Assembly: GCA_902569615.1 (NCBI GenBank)
Contig: CACFUX010000008.1
Coordinates: 1 to 44,216 of the forward strand
Reading direction: 5' to 3'
DNA length: 44,216 nucleotides
From: an uncultured Pelagibacteraceae bacterium
GTDB lineage: Bacteria; Pseudomonadota; Alphaproteobacteria; Pelagibacterales; Pelagibacteraceae
Shown: positions 23,964 to 33,659 of the stretch, piece by piece
Position numbering within the stretch: position 1 is the stretch's first letter
Layout of the letters: every line of letters begins with the position of its first letter
Notes under the pieces: generated by a model
What the model saw: the letters and a program-made list of their open reading frames with translations, nothing else
Told to the model about the DNA's origin: nothing
Database searches by the model: none
Translations under genes and position numbers: made by a program

Positions 23964-26810
23964 ATGGACATTGGAAAATTATTCAAAAAACTACCAAAAG
24001 AATATCACTCCCATAAATTTACGGGAATTTGTTTAGATAGTAGGGATTGTAAGAAAGGAGATTTATTTCTTTCAATAAATGGAGAAACTAAAAATGGAAA
24101 TCAATTTATCAATCATGCAATTAAAAAAGGAGCAAAAATCATTATATCAAATTTAAATTTTCAAGGAAAAAAAAATAATGTTTTATTTATAAAAAATAAA
24201 AATGTTAGAAAATTAGCTTCCGAAATATCATCAAAATTTTATAATAAAAAACCTAATAACTTAATTGCGATTACAGGTACAAATGGTAAATCATCAATTG
24301 CAGATTTTTATTTTCAAATACTTAAAAATAATAAAATAAATGCAGCCTCTATTGGTACACTTGGGATAAAAACTAAAAAAAATAAAAAGCAAACAATAAA
24401 TACTACCTTAGATCCAGTAACAATTAATAAAACCTTATTTTCTATTTTTAAAAAAAAAATAAAAAATACAATTTTAGAAGCTTCTAGCCATGGTTTAAAA
24501 CAGCATAGGCTTGATGGAATAAAATTTGATATCTCAATTTTTACAAATTTATCAAGAGATCATTTAGATTATCACAAAACATATAAAGATTATTTAAATT
24601 CAAAACTAATTTTATTTAATAAACTTACAAAAAAAAATGGGTTCATAATTTATGATAATGACATACCACAATCAAAAATACTTGAAAAAATTTGCTATAA
24701 AAAAAAAATTAAATCAATAACTATTGGAACTAAAAACTCTGATTTAATAGTAAATAAACATCAATACGATGGAGGTTTACAAAAAGTCGAATTTGTATTT
24801 AATAAAAAAAAATACCTATTAAGCACAAGTTTAATTGGCAAAATTCAAATTAAAAATCTTTTATTTTCAATTTTGGCTGCAAATAAAAGTAAAATAAAAT
24901 TTGAAAAAATTATTAAGTCTATTGAAAAAGTAAAACCAATTGATGGAAGACTTGAAAATATTGGTAGGATCAAAAATAACTCTAAAGTTATTTTAGATTA
25001 TGCTCATACTCCTGGCGCTCTTAAATGTGCATTGGAAAGTCTTAGAGATCAATTTCCTTTAAGTTCAATTTCAATAGTCTTCGGTTGTGGAGGAAATAGA
25101 GATAAAATCAAAAGACCTTTAATGGGTAGAGTTGCAAACCAATATTGTAGTAAAATTTATTTAACTGACGATAACCCTAGATATGAAAATCCAAAAAAAA
25201 TAAGAAATGAAATTAAAAATACAATTGATAATTTAAAACTAATTGAGATTTCATCTCGAAAAAAAGCAATTGAAAATGCAATAGATAATTTAAAAACTGG
25301 AGATATTTTGTTGGTTGCTGGAAAAGGTCATGAAACATATCAAGAGCAAAAAGGTAAAAGAAAAATTTTCTCTGACAAAAATTATATATTCAAAGCAATA
25401 AATAAAAAAAATAAAAAACTATTTAAAGATTGGAAAATTAATATTTTAAATGAAAAGTGCAATTTGGGTAAAATTCGTAAAAACATAACAATAAATAAAG
25501 CTTCTATAAATTCAAAAAATGTAAAAAAGAATGATATTTTTTTTGCAATCAAAGGTCCTAAAAAAGATGGCAACAATTATTCAGATGAGTCAATAAAAAG
25601 AGGAGCTGCTTTAGCTGTAGTAAATAAAATAGGTAAGCAAAATAGATTAAAAAAAATAAAAGTAAAAAATACCTTAAAAATTTTAACAAATTCATCAAAA
25701 GAAGTAAGGAAAATTTCGACAGCAAAATTTATATCTATTACAGGCAGTTCTGGAAAAACTTCTCTAAAAGAACTTTTGTCATTTAGCTTGAATAAACTAG
25801 CCCAAACTACAAAATCAACTAAATCATTCAATAATAAATACGGAGTTCCTTTAAGTTTATTTAATGTAAATAAAAATGATAAGTTTGCTGTTCTTGAAGT
25901 AGGGATGGATAAACCTGGAGAAATAAATAATTTGACAAAAATTATAAGACCAAATGTTGGAATTATTACAAATATATCATATGCACATATTAAGAACTTT
26001 AAAAATCTAGATGGAATTGCTTTAGCAAAATCAGAAATTATGAATAATATTATTAGTGGAGGTAAAATTATACTTAACCAGGACGATACATATTATAATT
26101 TTTTGAAAAAAATTGCCCAAAAAAAAAATTTAAAAGTAATTTCTTTCAGTAAAAAAAATAAAAAATCTGATGTTTATATAAAAAAAATAATTACAAATAA
26201 AAATTATTTTAAATTTTTTGTAAATATAAGAAATAAAACTAAAAGATTTTTAATTGAGAAAAAATTGTATCCTTATTTCTATAACATTTTAGCATCAATA
26301 TCTTTAATAGCCGAATTCTACAAAATAGAAAATATAAATGAAAAAATATTTGATAAATTTAAATTACCTGATTCACGTGGTGATCAAAAAAAAATAAAAT
26401 TAAGTAATAAGAAAATATGGTTAACTGATGAAAGTTATAATTCAAACCCTTTATCTTTAAAATTTTCTATAGAAAATTTTAATAAACAATATAATAGAAA
26501 TAAATATCTTATATTAGGCGATATGCTAGAACTTGGGAAATTTTCAAAAGTACTTCACAAACAAGTTGCAAAAATTATTAATAAAACTTCAATAAAAAAA
26601 GTCTATGTTATTGGAAAGCATATAAAAGAAACTTTTTATGGTATTAATAGTAAAAAACGTGGTTCAATTTTAAATAATAAAAATGAAATCTATGAATTGA
26701 TTAAAAATCAGCTTAAAAATAATGATCACCTAATGATAAAAGCCTCAAATTCAACTGGGTTGAATATTGTTGCTTCAAATATTAAAAAAGGAAAAATCAA
26801 TGTTATATAA
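23964..26810 (+). CDS. murE/murF: MurE-MurF fusion: UDP-MurNAc-tripeptide synthetase / D-Ala-D-Ala adding ligase
   Basis: One continuous 948-aa reading frame containing two Mur ligases. Residues about 1-485 are MurE, with the GTNGKS P-loop at 105-110, central motifs (LEASSHGL, SRDHLDYH) and DNPR at 403-406, the signature for meso-diaminopimelate over lysine. Residues about 490-948 are MurF, with P-loop TGSSGKTS at 593-600, AVLEVGMDKPGEI and DESYNSNPLSLKFSIENF. No stop or frameshift separates them. The join is a short lysine-rich linker near 480-490. The product adds DAP and then D-Ala-D-Ala to UDP-MurNAc-dipeptide. MurE/MurF fusions are known in a few bacteria, including Bordetella. The 3' end overlaps mraY by 11 bases. 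Confidence 0.95.
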   Translation: MDIGKLFKKLPKEYHSHKFTGICLDSRDCKKGDLFLSINGETKNGNQFINHAIKKGAKIIISNLNFQGKKNNVLFIKNKNVRKLASEISSKFYNKKPNNLIAITGTNGKSSIADFYFQILKNNKINAASIGTLGIKTKKNKKQTINTTLDPVTINKTLFSIFKKKIKNTILEASSHGLKQHRLDGIKFDISIFTNLSRDHLDYHKTYKDYLNSKLILFNKLTKKNGFIIYDNDIPQSKILEKICYKKKIKSITIGTKNSDLIVNKHQYDGGLQKVEFVFNKKKYLLSTSLIGKIQIKNLLFSILAANKSKIKFEKIIKSIEKVKPIDGRLENIGRIKNNSKVILDYAHTPGALKCALESLRDQFPLSSISIVFGCGGNRDKIKRPLMGRVANQYCSKIYLTDDNPRYENPKKIRNEIKNTIDNLKLIEISSRKKAIENAIDNLKTGDILLVAGKGHETYQEQKGKRKIFSDKNYIFKAINKKNKKLFKDWKINILNEKCNLGKIRKNITINKASINSKNVKKNDIFFAIKGPKKDGNNYSDESIKRGAALAVVNKIGKQNRLKKIKVKNTLKILTNSSKEVRKISTAKFISITGSSGKTSLKELLSFSLNKLAQTTKSTKSFNNKYGVPLSLFNVNKNDKFAVLEVGMDKPGEINNLTKIIRPNVGIITNISYAHIKNFKNLDGIALAKSEIMNNIISGGKIILNQDDTYYNFLKKIAQKKNLKVISFSKKNKKSDVYIKKIITNKNYFKFFVNIRNKTKRFLIEKKLYPYFYNILASISLIAEFYKIENINEKIFDKFKLPDSRGDQKKIKLSNKKIWLTDESYNSNPLSLKFSIENFNKQYNRNKYLILGDMLELGKFSKVLHKQVAKIINKTSIKKVYVIGKHIKETFYGINSKKRGSILNNKNEIYELIKNQLKNNDHLMIKASNSTGLNIVASNIKKGKINVI

Positions 26811-27885
26811 TTTATTCTCAAACCTTGTTGAAACCTATCCAATTTTAAATGTTTTTAAATATCTAACTGTAAGAACTGGGCTATCAATGTTTACATCAAT
26901 GATAGTAGTTTTTTTTATTGGAGAACCAATAATAAGATATTTCGCCAATAAAAAAATACACAATCCTATTAGAATTGATGGACCATCGGATCATATAGTA
27001 AAAAAAATTGGAACTCCTACAATGGGTGGAGTTTTAATTTTAATTGGTATTTTTTCAGGAGTATTGTTGTGGTCAGATTTATACAATCCTTATAATTGGT
27101 TTTTATTTTTTATTGTAGGAGCCTTAGGAACTCTTGGTGCATTTGACGATTATAAAAAAATTAAAACTGGCAACTCTAATGGTGTTTCATTTAAATTTAA
27201 ATTAATTTCACAAATTTTGATAGCTTTAATAGGAATTTATATATTATACAATTTTACAAATTCAGATGAAATTACCAATTTATATTTTCCTTTTTTTAAA
27301 AATTTGGCAATTAATCTTGGATGGTTTTTCATTCCATTTTACTTATTTATAATTGTTGGTTCATCAAATGCTGTGAATTTAACAGATGGGCTAGACGGAC
27401 TAGCAACTGTTCCAATTATTTTAGTTGCAGCTTGTTTTGCTTTTATAAGTTACGTAACAGGAAACATAGTATTTTCCGATTATTTACACATACCATATAT
27501 TGAAGGAGTAGGAGAAGTTGCAGTATTCTGTGGATCTATTATTGGAGCATGTATTGGTTTTTTATGGTTTAACGCACCACCAGCAAAAATTTTTATGGGA
27601 GACACAGGCTCTTTGGCTTTAGGAGGATCTCTAGGTGCAGTAGGTATAATTACTAAGCATGAAATTGTTCTAGCTATAACTGGTGGACTATTTGTTTTAG
27701 AGGCTGTTTCAGTGATTGTTCAAGTTATTTCATTTAAATTAACAGGAAAAAGAATTTTTAAAATGGCACCCATTCACCATCATTTTGAAAAAAAAGGATG
27801 GCCAGAATCAACAGTGGTAATTAGATTTTGGATTATCTCCATAGTGCTTGCTATGATTGGTTTAGCCACATTAAAACTTAGATAA
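26800..27885 (+). CDS. mraY: Phospho-N-acetylmuramoyl-pentapeptide transferase
   Basis: Integral membrane enzyme that attaches phospho-MurNAc-pentapeptide to undecaprenyl phosphate, giving lipid I. The protein is 361 aa from ATG 26800. An earlier in-frame TTG at 26767 adds 11 charged residues not found in the family and was rejected. Key motifs are GTPTMGGVLI, the catalytic FDDYKKI (Asp pair), NAVNLTDGLDGLA, FMGDTGSLALGG, and the MAPIHHHFEKKGW histidine cluster. About ten membrane segments are apparent. It overlaps murF by 11 bases and murD as TAATG. Confidence 0.97.
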   Translation: MLYNLFSNLVETYPILNVFKYLTVRTGLSMFTSMIVVFFIGEPIIRYFANKKIHNPIRIDGPSDHIVKKIGTPTMGGVLILIGIFSGVLLWSDLYNPYNWFLFFIVGALGTLGAFDDYKKIKTGNSNGVSFKFKLISQILIALIGIYILYNFTNSDEITNLYFPFFKNLAINLGWFFIPFYLFIIVGSSNAVNLTDGLDGLATVPIILVAACFAFISYVTGNIVFSDYLHIPYIEGVGEVAVFCGSIIGACIGFLWFNAPPAKIFMGDTGSLALGGSLGAVGIITKHEIVLAITGGLFVLEAVSVIVQVISFKLTGKRIFKMAPIHHHFEKKGWPESTVVIRFWIISIVLAMIGLATLKLR

Positions 27886-29180
27886 TGTTCAACTTAAATC
27901 AAAATCTAAAAAATAAAAATTTTTTAATTTATGGTTTTGGAAAAAGTGGAAAAGCAACATTCAAATATTTAAAAAAAAAAAATAAAGTTTCAATATACGA
28001 TGATAACAAAAAAGTTAAAAAAGTTAATATTTCGGTAGATGAAATAAATCAAACAACATTTGATTATATAGTACTAAGCCCTGGAATTGATATTAACAAA
28101 TGTAAATTAAAAAATTATCTGAAAGAAAATAGAAGTAAAGTAATTACTGATTTAGATATATTTCATTTAAATAATCCAAATAATTTAAAAATTACAATAA
28201 CTGGCACAAATGGCAAATCAACAACTTCAAAGTTGCTATTCGAAATTTTAAAGGATCAAAAAAAAAATGTTATACTTTGTGGTAATATTGGAACACCTAT
28301 ATTGTCTAACAGAAAAATTAATCCCACAACAATCCTAGTAATTGAAGCTTCTTCATATCAAATAGATTACAGTCAGCATTTCAAAACAGATTATGCGTTT
28401 ATTTTAAATATAAAACCAGATCATCTAGAAAGACATAAATCAATTCAAAAATATGCTCATGCTAAATTTAAACTTATATTGAATCAAAATAAAAATTCAT
28501 ACGCATTAATTGATAATAATAAATTTTTAAATAAAGAAATAAAAAAATATAAAGTTAATTCTAAAATAGTTAAAATAAATTTTAAAAATAAAATCAGTCA
28601 ATTAATTTCAAACAATTATTTTGATAATTTAAATAATTTAGAAAATTTGTCTTTTATTTTAAGCTTTTCAAAAATATATAAACTTAATAAATTTAAATTA
28701 TTTAAAACTATTAATAAATTTCAAGGTTTAAAATATAGACAGCAAATAATTTATAAAAATAAATTTGTTACTGTCATTAATGATTCAAAGTCTACAAGTT
28801 TTTCCTCGAGCGTAAACTTACTTAAATCATATAAAAATATTCATTGGATAGTTGGAGGTTTAGCAAAAAAAGGAGATAAATTCGAACTTCCCAGAAAGTA
28901 TTATAAAAATATTAAATGTTATACTTTTGGAAGAAATATTAAATTTTTTAATACAATTTTAAAGAAAAAAGTTCTAACAAAATCTTTCAAAAAACTAGAA
29001 AATATTTTAAATGAAATATCAAATGAAATTAAACTAAATAGGCATCTCCACTCTTACGTTTTGTTTAGCCCCTCAGCAGCATCGTTTGATAAATTTAAAA
29101 ATTTTGAAGATAGAGGAAAATATTTTAATTATTTAATTAAAAAACAAAAATTTATTAAAAAAATAAATGCTAGATATTAG
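27885..29180 (+). CDS. murD: UDP-N-acetylmuramoylalanine--D-glutamate ligase
   Basis: Adds D-glutamate to UDP-MurNAc-L-Ala. The 431 aa show the N-terminal Rossmann-like domain (FLIYGFGKSGKATFKYL, YIVLSPGID), the ATP loop TGTNGKSTT (106-114), and the central EASSYQIDY and NIKPDHLERH segments. The C-terminal domain carries NDSKSTSFSSS and WIVGGLAKKGD, followed by LFSPSAASFDKFKNFEDRG. All standard MurD elements are present. The start overlaps the mraY stop as TAATG and the end overlaps ftsW by 14 bases. Confidence 0.96.
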   Translation: MFNLNQNLKNKNFLIYGFGKSGKATFKYLKKKNKVSIYDDNKKVKKVNISVDEINQTTFDYIVLSPGIDINKCKLKNYLKENRSKVITDLDIFHLNNPNNLKITITGTNGKSTTSKLLFEILKDQKKNVILCGNIGTPILSNRKINPTTILVIEASSYQIDYSQHFKTDYAFILNIKPDHLERHKSIQKYAHAKFKLILNQNKNSYALIDNNKFLNKEIKKYKVNSKIVKINFKNKISQLISNNYFDNLNNLENLSFILSFSKIYKLNKFKLFKTINKFQGLKYRQQIIYKNKFVTVINDSKSTSFSSSVNLLKSYKNIHWIVGGLAKKGDKFELPRKYYKNIKCYTFGRNIKFFNTILKKKVLTKSFKKLENILNEISNEIKLNRHLHSYVLFSPSAASFDKFKNFEDRGKYFNYLIKKQKFIKKINARY

Positions 29181-30288
29181 TAAAATTTTTAATTTTTATT
29201 ATGGATGGTGGAAAAATATTGATAAATTTATTTTATTTTTAATTTTTTTTCTATTTTCACTTGGGCTATTTTTTTCTTTAGTATCAACATCGATCATTGC
29301 ATCAGATAAATTGAATACAAATACTTATTATTTTTTTATTAAGCATTTTTTATTTATTATTCTTGGTATTTCAATTTTGATAATTTTTTCTGCGATTGAA
29401 TTAAAAAAATTATTAAAATTATCAACAATTTTATTTTTAATTTTTTTTGTTTTTTTAGCTCTTGTTCCAATAATTGGAGTAGAGGTAAAAGGATCAGCTA
29501 GATGGATAGACCTACCTTTTATTCCTAGATTTCAACCAATTGAAATTTTAAAGCCATTTTTAATAATAATGATATCAACAATTATTGCAGCGAATAATCA
29601 AAAAAATATTTATTTTAAATATTTATTTAGTTTAATTTTAATTCTTCCTGTAATTTTATTGCTAATATATCAACCAGATATTGGACAAACTATGTTGATT
29701 ATTCTTACATGGTTTTGTTTGATATTTGTATCAGGAATAAATTTATTATTTTTCTTCTCGTTTTTTGGCTTAACATTTTCAGTTTTAATTTATTTAATTT
29801 TATATGTTTCAAAATTTGAATATATTAAGAGAAGATTATTTTCGTTTTTTGACCCCAATTCAGGAAACAGTTATCAATCCGAAAGAGCCTCAGAAGCAAT
29901 ATCAAATGGAGGTTTTTTTGGCCAAGGAATAGGAGAAGGAACTTTGAATTCTAAGGTTCCTGAGGCGCATACAGATTATATTATTTCTGTAATATCAGAA
30001 GAATTTGGAGTTATAATTGTTTTAACCATTATGTTAATTTTTTTAATATTTTCATTTAACATAATAAAAAAAATAGATAAGGAAAATGATAATAAAGTTA
30101 AATTAATTTTAGTAGGAGTTGTATCAATAATTTTATTTCAAACTTTTATTCATGTAGGTGTAAATATTAGAATACTACCAACTACAGGTATGACCTTGCC
30201 CTTTTTAAGTTATGGTGGATCCTCAATTATTAGTACTTCAATACTATCAGGCATTATACTCAATCTTACAAAAAGAAAAATAAACTAG
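29167..30288 (+). CDS. ftsW: Septal peptidoglycan glycosyltransferase FtsW (SEDS family)
   Basis: Polymerises lipid II at the septum together with FtsI. The 373 aa have about ten hydrophobic segments. SEDS landmarks include KGSARWIDLPFIPRFQPIEILKP (about 111-132), YQPDIGQTMLI with the catalytic-region Asp, the YQSERASEAISNGGFFGQGIGEG loop, VPEAHTDYIISVISEEFG, and a terminal TTGMTLPFLSYGGSS. These match FtsW/RodA; the gene's place in the dcw cluster favours FtsW. It starts 14 bases inside murD and shares TAGTG with murG. Confidence 0.95.
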   Translation: MLDISKIFNFYYGWWKNIDKFILFLIFFLFSLGLFFSLVSTSIIASDKLNTNTYYFFIKHFLFIILGISILIIFSAIELKKLLKLSTILFLIFFVFLALVPIIGVEVKGSARWIDLPFIPRFQPIEILKPFLIIMISTIIAANNQKNIYFKYLFSLILILPVILLLIYQPDIGQTMLIILTWFCLIFVSGINLLFFFSFFGLTFSVLIYLILYVSKFEYIKRRLFSFFDPNSGNSYQSERASEAISNGGFFGQGIGEGTLNSKVPEAHTDYIISVISEEFGVIIVLTIMLIFLIFSFNIIKKIDKENDNKVKLILVGVVSIILFQTFIHVGVNIRILPTTGMTLPFLSYGGSSIISTSILSGIILNLTKRKIN

Positions 30289-31367
30289 TGAAAAAAAAAA
30301 TTTTAATTTCTACAGGTGGTTCAGGAGGACATGTAATTCCTGCCATCAGCTTATATGAACATCTAGAAAATAAGTTTGAAATATTTTTATCCACAGATAA
30401 ACGTGGAACTAAATTTATTAATAAAAATATTTATAAATATAAATTAATTGAAATCCCAAGAATTACAAAAAATATATTTAAGTTACCTTATTATATATAT
30501 TTTCTTTTAATTTCTTTTTTTAAGTCATATTTTTTTTTAAAAAATAATAATATTGAATTGTTAATTAGTACTGGTGGATATATGTCTTTACCACTTTGTA
30601 TTGCCTCAAAAATTTTAAACATCAAAATTATACTATTTGAACCAAATATGGTTATAGGAAGATCAAACAAATTTTTTATTAAATTTTCAAAAAAAATAAT
30701 TTGTTATTCAAATAATATAATAAATTTTCCACAGAAATATAAAAACAAAATTTTTGTTACCGCTCCACTTTTAAGAAAAAAAATATATGATCAAAAAAAA
30801 AATTCAGAAAAAAAAATTAATAATCCTTTTAAAATATTAATAATAGGAGGCAGTCAAGGAGCAGAATTTTTAGATAATGAAATAAGTAAAACTCTATGTG
30901 AAATATTTAATTTACATAAAATTTCATTAGTTCAACAAATAACTAATAATGAAAGAAAAATATTAATAAAGAAAAAATATAATCAATTAGGAATTCAAAA
31001 TGAAATATTTAGTTTTGATGAAGAAATATTTAGAAAATATCATGAAATTGACTTTGCAATTACTAGATCAGGAGCATCAACCATATCTGAACTAATTTTT
31101 TTTAATATACCATTCCTTGCTATACCATTGCCAAAATCAAAAGATAATCATCAATTCTACAATGCAAAAAATTTTTATGACCAAAATTTTTGTTGGTTAA
31201 TAAACCAGTTTGACTACAAAAGTGACTATTTGAAAGAACTTATTGATAATATTATCCAAAATCCTCAAAATTATTTTGAAAAAAAAAATAACATGATTAA
31301 TTATTCTTATCAAAACACTTGGAATAATATAAATCAAAGCTTACTAGATTTAATAAATGAAAATTAA
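30288..31367 (+). CDS. murG: UDP-GlcNAc:lipid I N-acetylglucosaminyltransferase
   Basis: Converts lipid I to lipid II on the cytoplasmic face of the membrane. The 359-aa GT-B enzyme has the N-terminal glycine loop STGGSGGHVIPAISLYEHL (8-26) and LLISTGGYMSLP. The second nucleotide-binding loop is LIIGGSQGAEFLDNEI, and the C-terminal ITRSGASTISELIFFNIPFLAIPLP carries the UDP-GlcNAc contacts. The start codon is GTG at 30288 in a TAGTG overlap with ftsW, indicating coupled translation. Confidence 0.95.
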   Translation: MKKKILISTGGSGGHVIPAISLYEHLENKFEIFLSTDKRGTKFINKNIYKYKLIEIPRITKNIFKLPYYIYFLLISFFKSYFFLKNNNIELLISTGGYMSLPLCIASKILNIKIILFEPNMVIGRSNKFFIKFSKKIICYSNNIINFPQKYKNKIFVTAPLLRKKIYDQKKNSEKKINNPFKILIIGGSQGAEFLDNEISKTLCEIFNLHKISLVQQITNNERKILIKKKYNQLGIQNEIFSFDEEIFRKYHEIDFAITRSGASTISELIFFNIPFLAIPLPKSKDNHQFYNAKNFYDQNFCWLINQFDYKSDYLKELIDNIIQNPQNYFEKKNNMINYSYQNTWNNINQSLLDLINEN

Positions 31368-32754
31368 ATTAGCAAAATCTGAACTTATCCACTTTATTGG
31401 TATTGGAGGTATTGGTATGAGTGGTTTAGCATTAATAATGAAAGACTTAGGTTTTAAAATTCAAGGAAGTGATATTTTAAGCAATAAAAATATTGAGAGA
31501 ATTAAGCAAAAAAAAATTAAAGTATTTATAGGACATAAAAAGCAAAATATTAATAAATCAACTATTTTAGTTATTTCATCAGCAATAAAAAATAATAATC
31601 CTGAATTATTATCTGCAAAAAAAAGAAAAATTCCTATTTATAAAAGAGGAGAAATGTTAGCAAATGTAGTTTCATTAATGAAAAATATAGTTGTTGCCGG
31701 ATCTCATGGTAAAACAACAACTACGTCTCTAATATCAAGTATTTTTACACATGCAAAAATAGATCCAACAGTTATCAATGGTGGAGTTCTTAATTCTTTT
31801 AGCGGATCTGCAAAATTAGGAAAAAGTAACTGGTGCATTCTTGAATCAGATGAATCTGATGGAAGTTTTACACAAATACCTCAAACTTACTCTATAGTAA
31901 CAAATATTGATAAAGAACATTTAGATTTTTATAAATCTATTGAAAACTTAAAAAAAAATTTTATTAATTTTATAGAGAAAACACCCTCATTTGGAAAAGC
32001 TTTTATTTGTTTAGATGATAATATTAATAAAGAAGTAATAAAAAAAATTAAAAATTTCAATTATAATACATATGGTGTAAATAAATTTTCTAATTTTAAC
32101 ATTTTTAATATTACTCAAAAAGAAAATTATTCATCATTTGATATAAAAATTAATTTACCATCCTCAAAAATAAATTATATAAAAAATATAAAACTACCTC
32201 TTATTGGACTTCATAATATTAGAAACTCTACAGCAGCAGCTGCAGTGGCATTTTCAGTAGGCATACCAAATAAAATTATAAAAAAAGGTTTAGAAAATTT
32301 TTCTGGAGTACAAAGAAGGTTTACTAAAATTTTTTCATATAAAAATGTTCCTTTTTATGATGATTATGCTCATCATCCAACAGAAATAGGCGAAGTTTTA
32401 AATGGCGTTAGAGAAGTTTATAAAAACAAAGAGATTATTTGTATATTTCAACCTCATAGAATTTCAAGAGTAAAAAATTTGCAAGAAGAATTTACAAAAT
32501 CTTTTAAAAAAGCCGATACAATAATTTTGTGCCCAATATACAAAGCAGGAGAGAGTCTAAATTTAGGATTTAGCTACAATAGTTTTGCAAAAAAAATAAT
32601 AAAAAACTCTAAAGTCAAACTAATATTAATTCAGAATAATCTTGATCTAATTAAATATGTTAAACAAAATATATATGGGGATAAAATTGTTATTGGTATG
32701 GGCGCTGGATCTATATCTAATTGGATAAGAGAATTGCCAAAAAATATTAAATGA
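31357..32754 (+). CDS. murC: UDP-N-acetylmuramate--L-alanine ligase
   Basis: Adds the first amino acid of the peptidoglycan stem. The 465 aa show the N-terminal HFIGIGGIGMSGLA, the ATP loop GSHGKTTTT near 115-123, ESDESDGSFTQ, NIDKEHLDFY, HNIRNSTAAAAVA, and the C-terminal FYDDYAHHPTEIG and IFQPHRISR segments. These are diagnostic for MurC rather than Mpl. It overlaps murG by 11 bases and murB as ATGA. Confidence 0.96.
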   Translation: MKIKLAKSELIHFIGIGGIGMSGLALIMKDLGFKIQGSDILSNKNIERIKQKKIKVFIGHKKQNINKSTILVISSAIKNNNPELLSAKKRKIPIYKRGEMLANVVSLMKNIVVAGSHGKTTTTSLISSIFTHAKIDPTVINGGVLNSFSGSAKLGKSNWCILESDESDGSFTQIPQTYSIVTNIDKEHLDFYKSIENLKKNFINFIEKTPSFGKAFICLDDNINKEVIKKIKNFNYNTYGVNKFSNFNIFNITQKENYSSFDIKINLPSSKINYIKNIKLPLIGLHNIRNSTAAAAVAFSVGIPNKIIKKGLENFSGVQRRFTKIFSYKNVPFYDDYAHHPTEIGEVLNGVREVYKNKEIICIFQPHRISRVKNLQEEFTKSFKKADTIILCPIYKAGESLNLGFSYNSFAKKIIKNSKVKLILIQNNLDLIKYVKQNIYGDKIVIGMGAGSISNWIRELPKNIK

Positions 32755-33659
32755 ATAATGATCAAATTTATAAAGGGAAGTTTAAAAGTTTAAGTGGAAA
32801 AATATATTTTAATCATAGTATAAAAAAACTAAATTGGTTTAATATAGGTGGAAATGCTAAAATTTTTTTTAAACCAGATACTCTTCAAGATTTAATTAAA
32901 TTTTTAAAAATAAATAATAATGAAAGTTTCTTTGTAATTGGAGCTGGCTCAAATGTTTTATTTAAAGACGATATATACGAGGGTACAGTTATAAAATTAA
33001 ATAAAAATTTTTCTAGAATATCTTTACTAGATGAAAATACTATTATTGCAGGAAGTGGAGTTATTGATAAAAAATTATCAGAATTTGCAAAAGAAAATAG
33101 TATTAGCGGGTTAGAATTTTTATCTTGTATACCGGGCAGTGTTGGTGGTGGTATAAGAATGAATTCAGGGTGTTTTGGTAGAGAATTTAAAGATATATTA
33201 ATTTCTGTTCAGGCAGCAAAAAAAACTGGTGAAATAATAACAATTCCATCAAAAGATATAATTTTTAGTTATAGGAAATGTAACTTACCAAAAGATTTAA
33301 TTTTTCTAAGTGCATCATTTAGAGGAGTTAAGAAAAGTAAAGAAATAGTTGAAAAAGAAATGAATAATTTAAAACAAAAAAAAGAAATGTCACAACCTAC
33401 TAGAGTGAAAACAGGTGGAAGTACTTTTAAGAATCCAATAGAACAAACAAATAAGAAAGTTTGGCAAATAATTAAACACTCAGTACCAACAGATGTAAAA
33501 TTTGGTGATGCAATAATATCTGATAAACATGCAAATTTTTTTGTCAACAAAGGAAATGCAACTTTTAAAGATATGAAAAAACTTATAAATTTTGTAAGAA
33601 AAGGTGTTCAAGAACAAACTGGAATAAATTTAGAATTAGAAATTATTTTAGTTGAATAA
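32751..33659 (+). CDS. murB: UDP-N-acetylenolpyruvoylglucosamine reductase
   Basis: FAD/NADPH enzyme that completes UDP-MurNAc. The 302 aa fit the short type II MurB form. Motifs are NWFNIGGNAKIFFKP (the flavin-binding start), VIGAGSNVLFKDD, SGLEFLSCIPGSVGGGIRMNSGCFG, FSYRKCNLP, and GGSTFKNP with the proton-donating Ser. GDAIISDKHANFFVNKGNAT lies near the end, followed by the final Glu-containing EIILVE. Its stop codon is directly followed by the ATG of ddl with no gap. Confidence 0.96.
   Translation: MNNDQIYKGKFKSLSGKIYFNHSIKKLNWFNIGGNAKIFFKPDTLQDLIKFLKINNNESFFVIGAGSNVLFKDDIYEGTVIKLNKNFSRISLLDENTIIAGSGVIDKKLSEFAKENSISGLEFLSCIPGSVGGGIRMNSGCFGREFKDILISVQAAKKTGEIITIPSKDIIFSYRKCNLPKDLIFLSASFRGVKKSKEIVEKEMNNLKQKKEMSQPTRVKTGGSTFKNPIEQTNKKVWQIIKHSVPTDVKFGDAIISDKHANFFVNKGNATFKDMKKLINFVRKGVQEQTGINLELEIILVE

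Noticed and set aside
26767..26799. Longer mraY start at TTG 26767
   Set aside because: The 11 added residues lie inside murF and are not family-like; ATG 26800 fits MraY.
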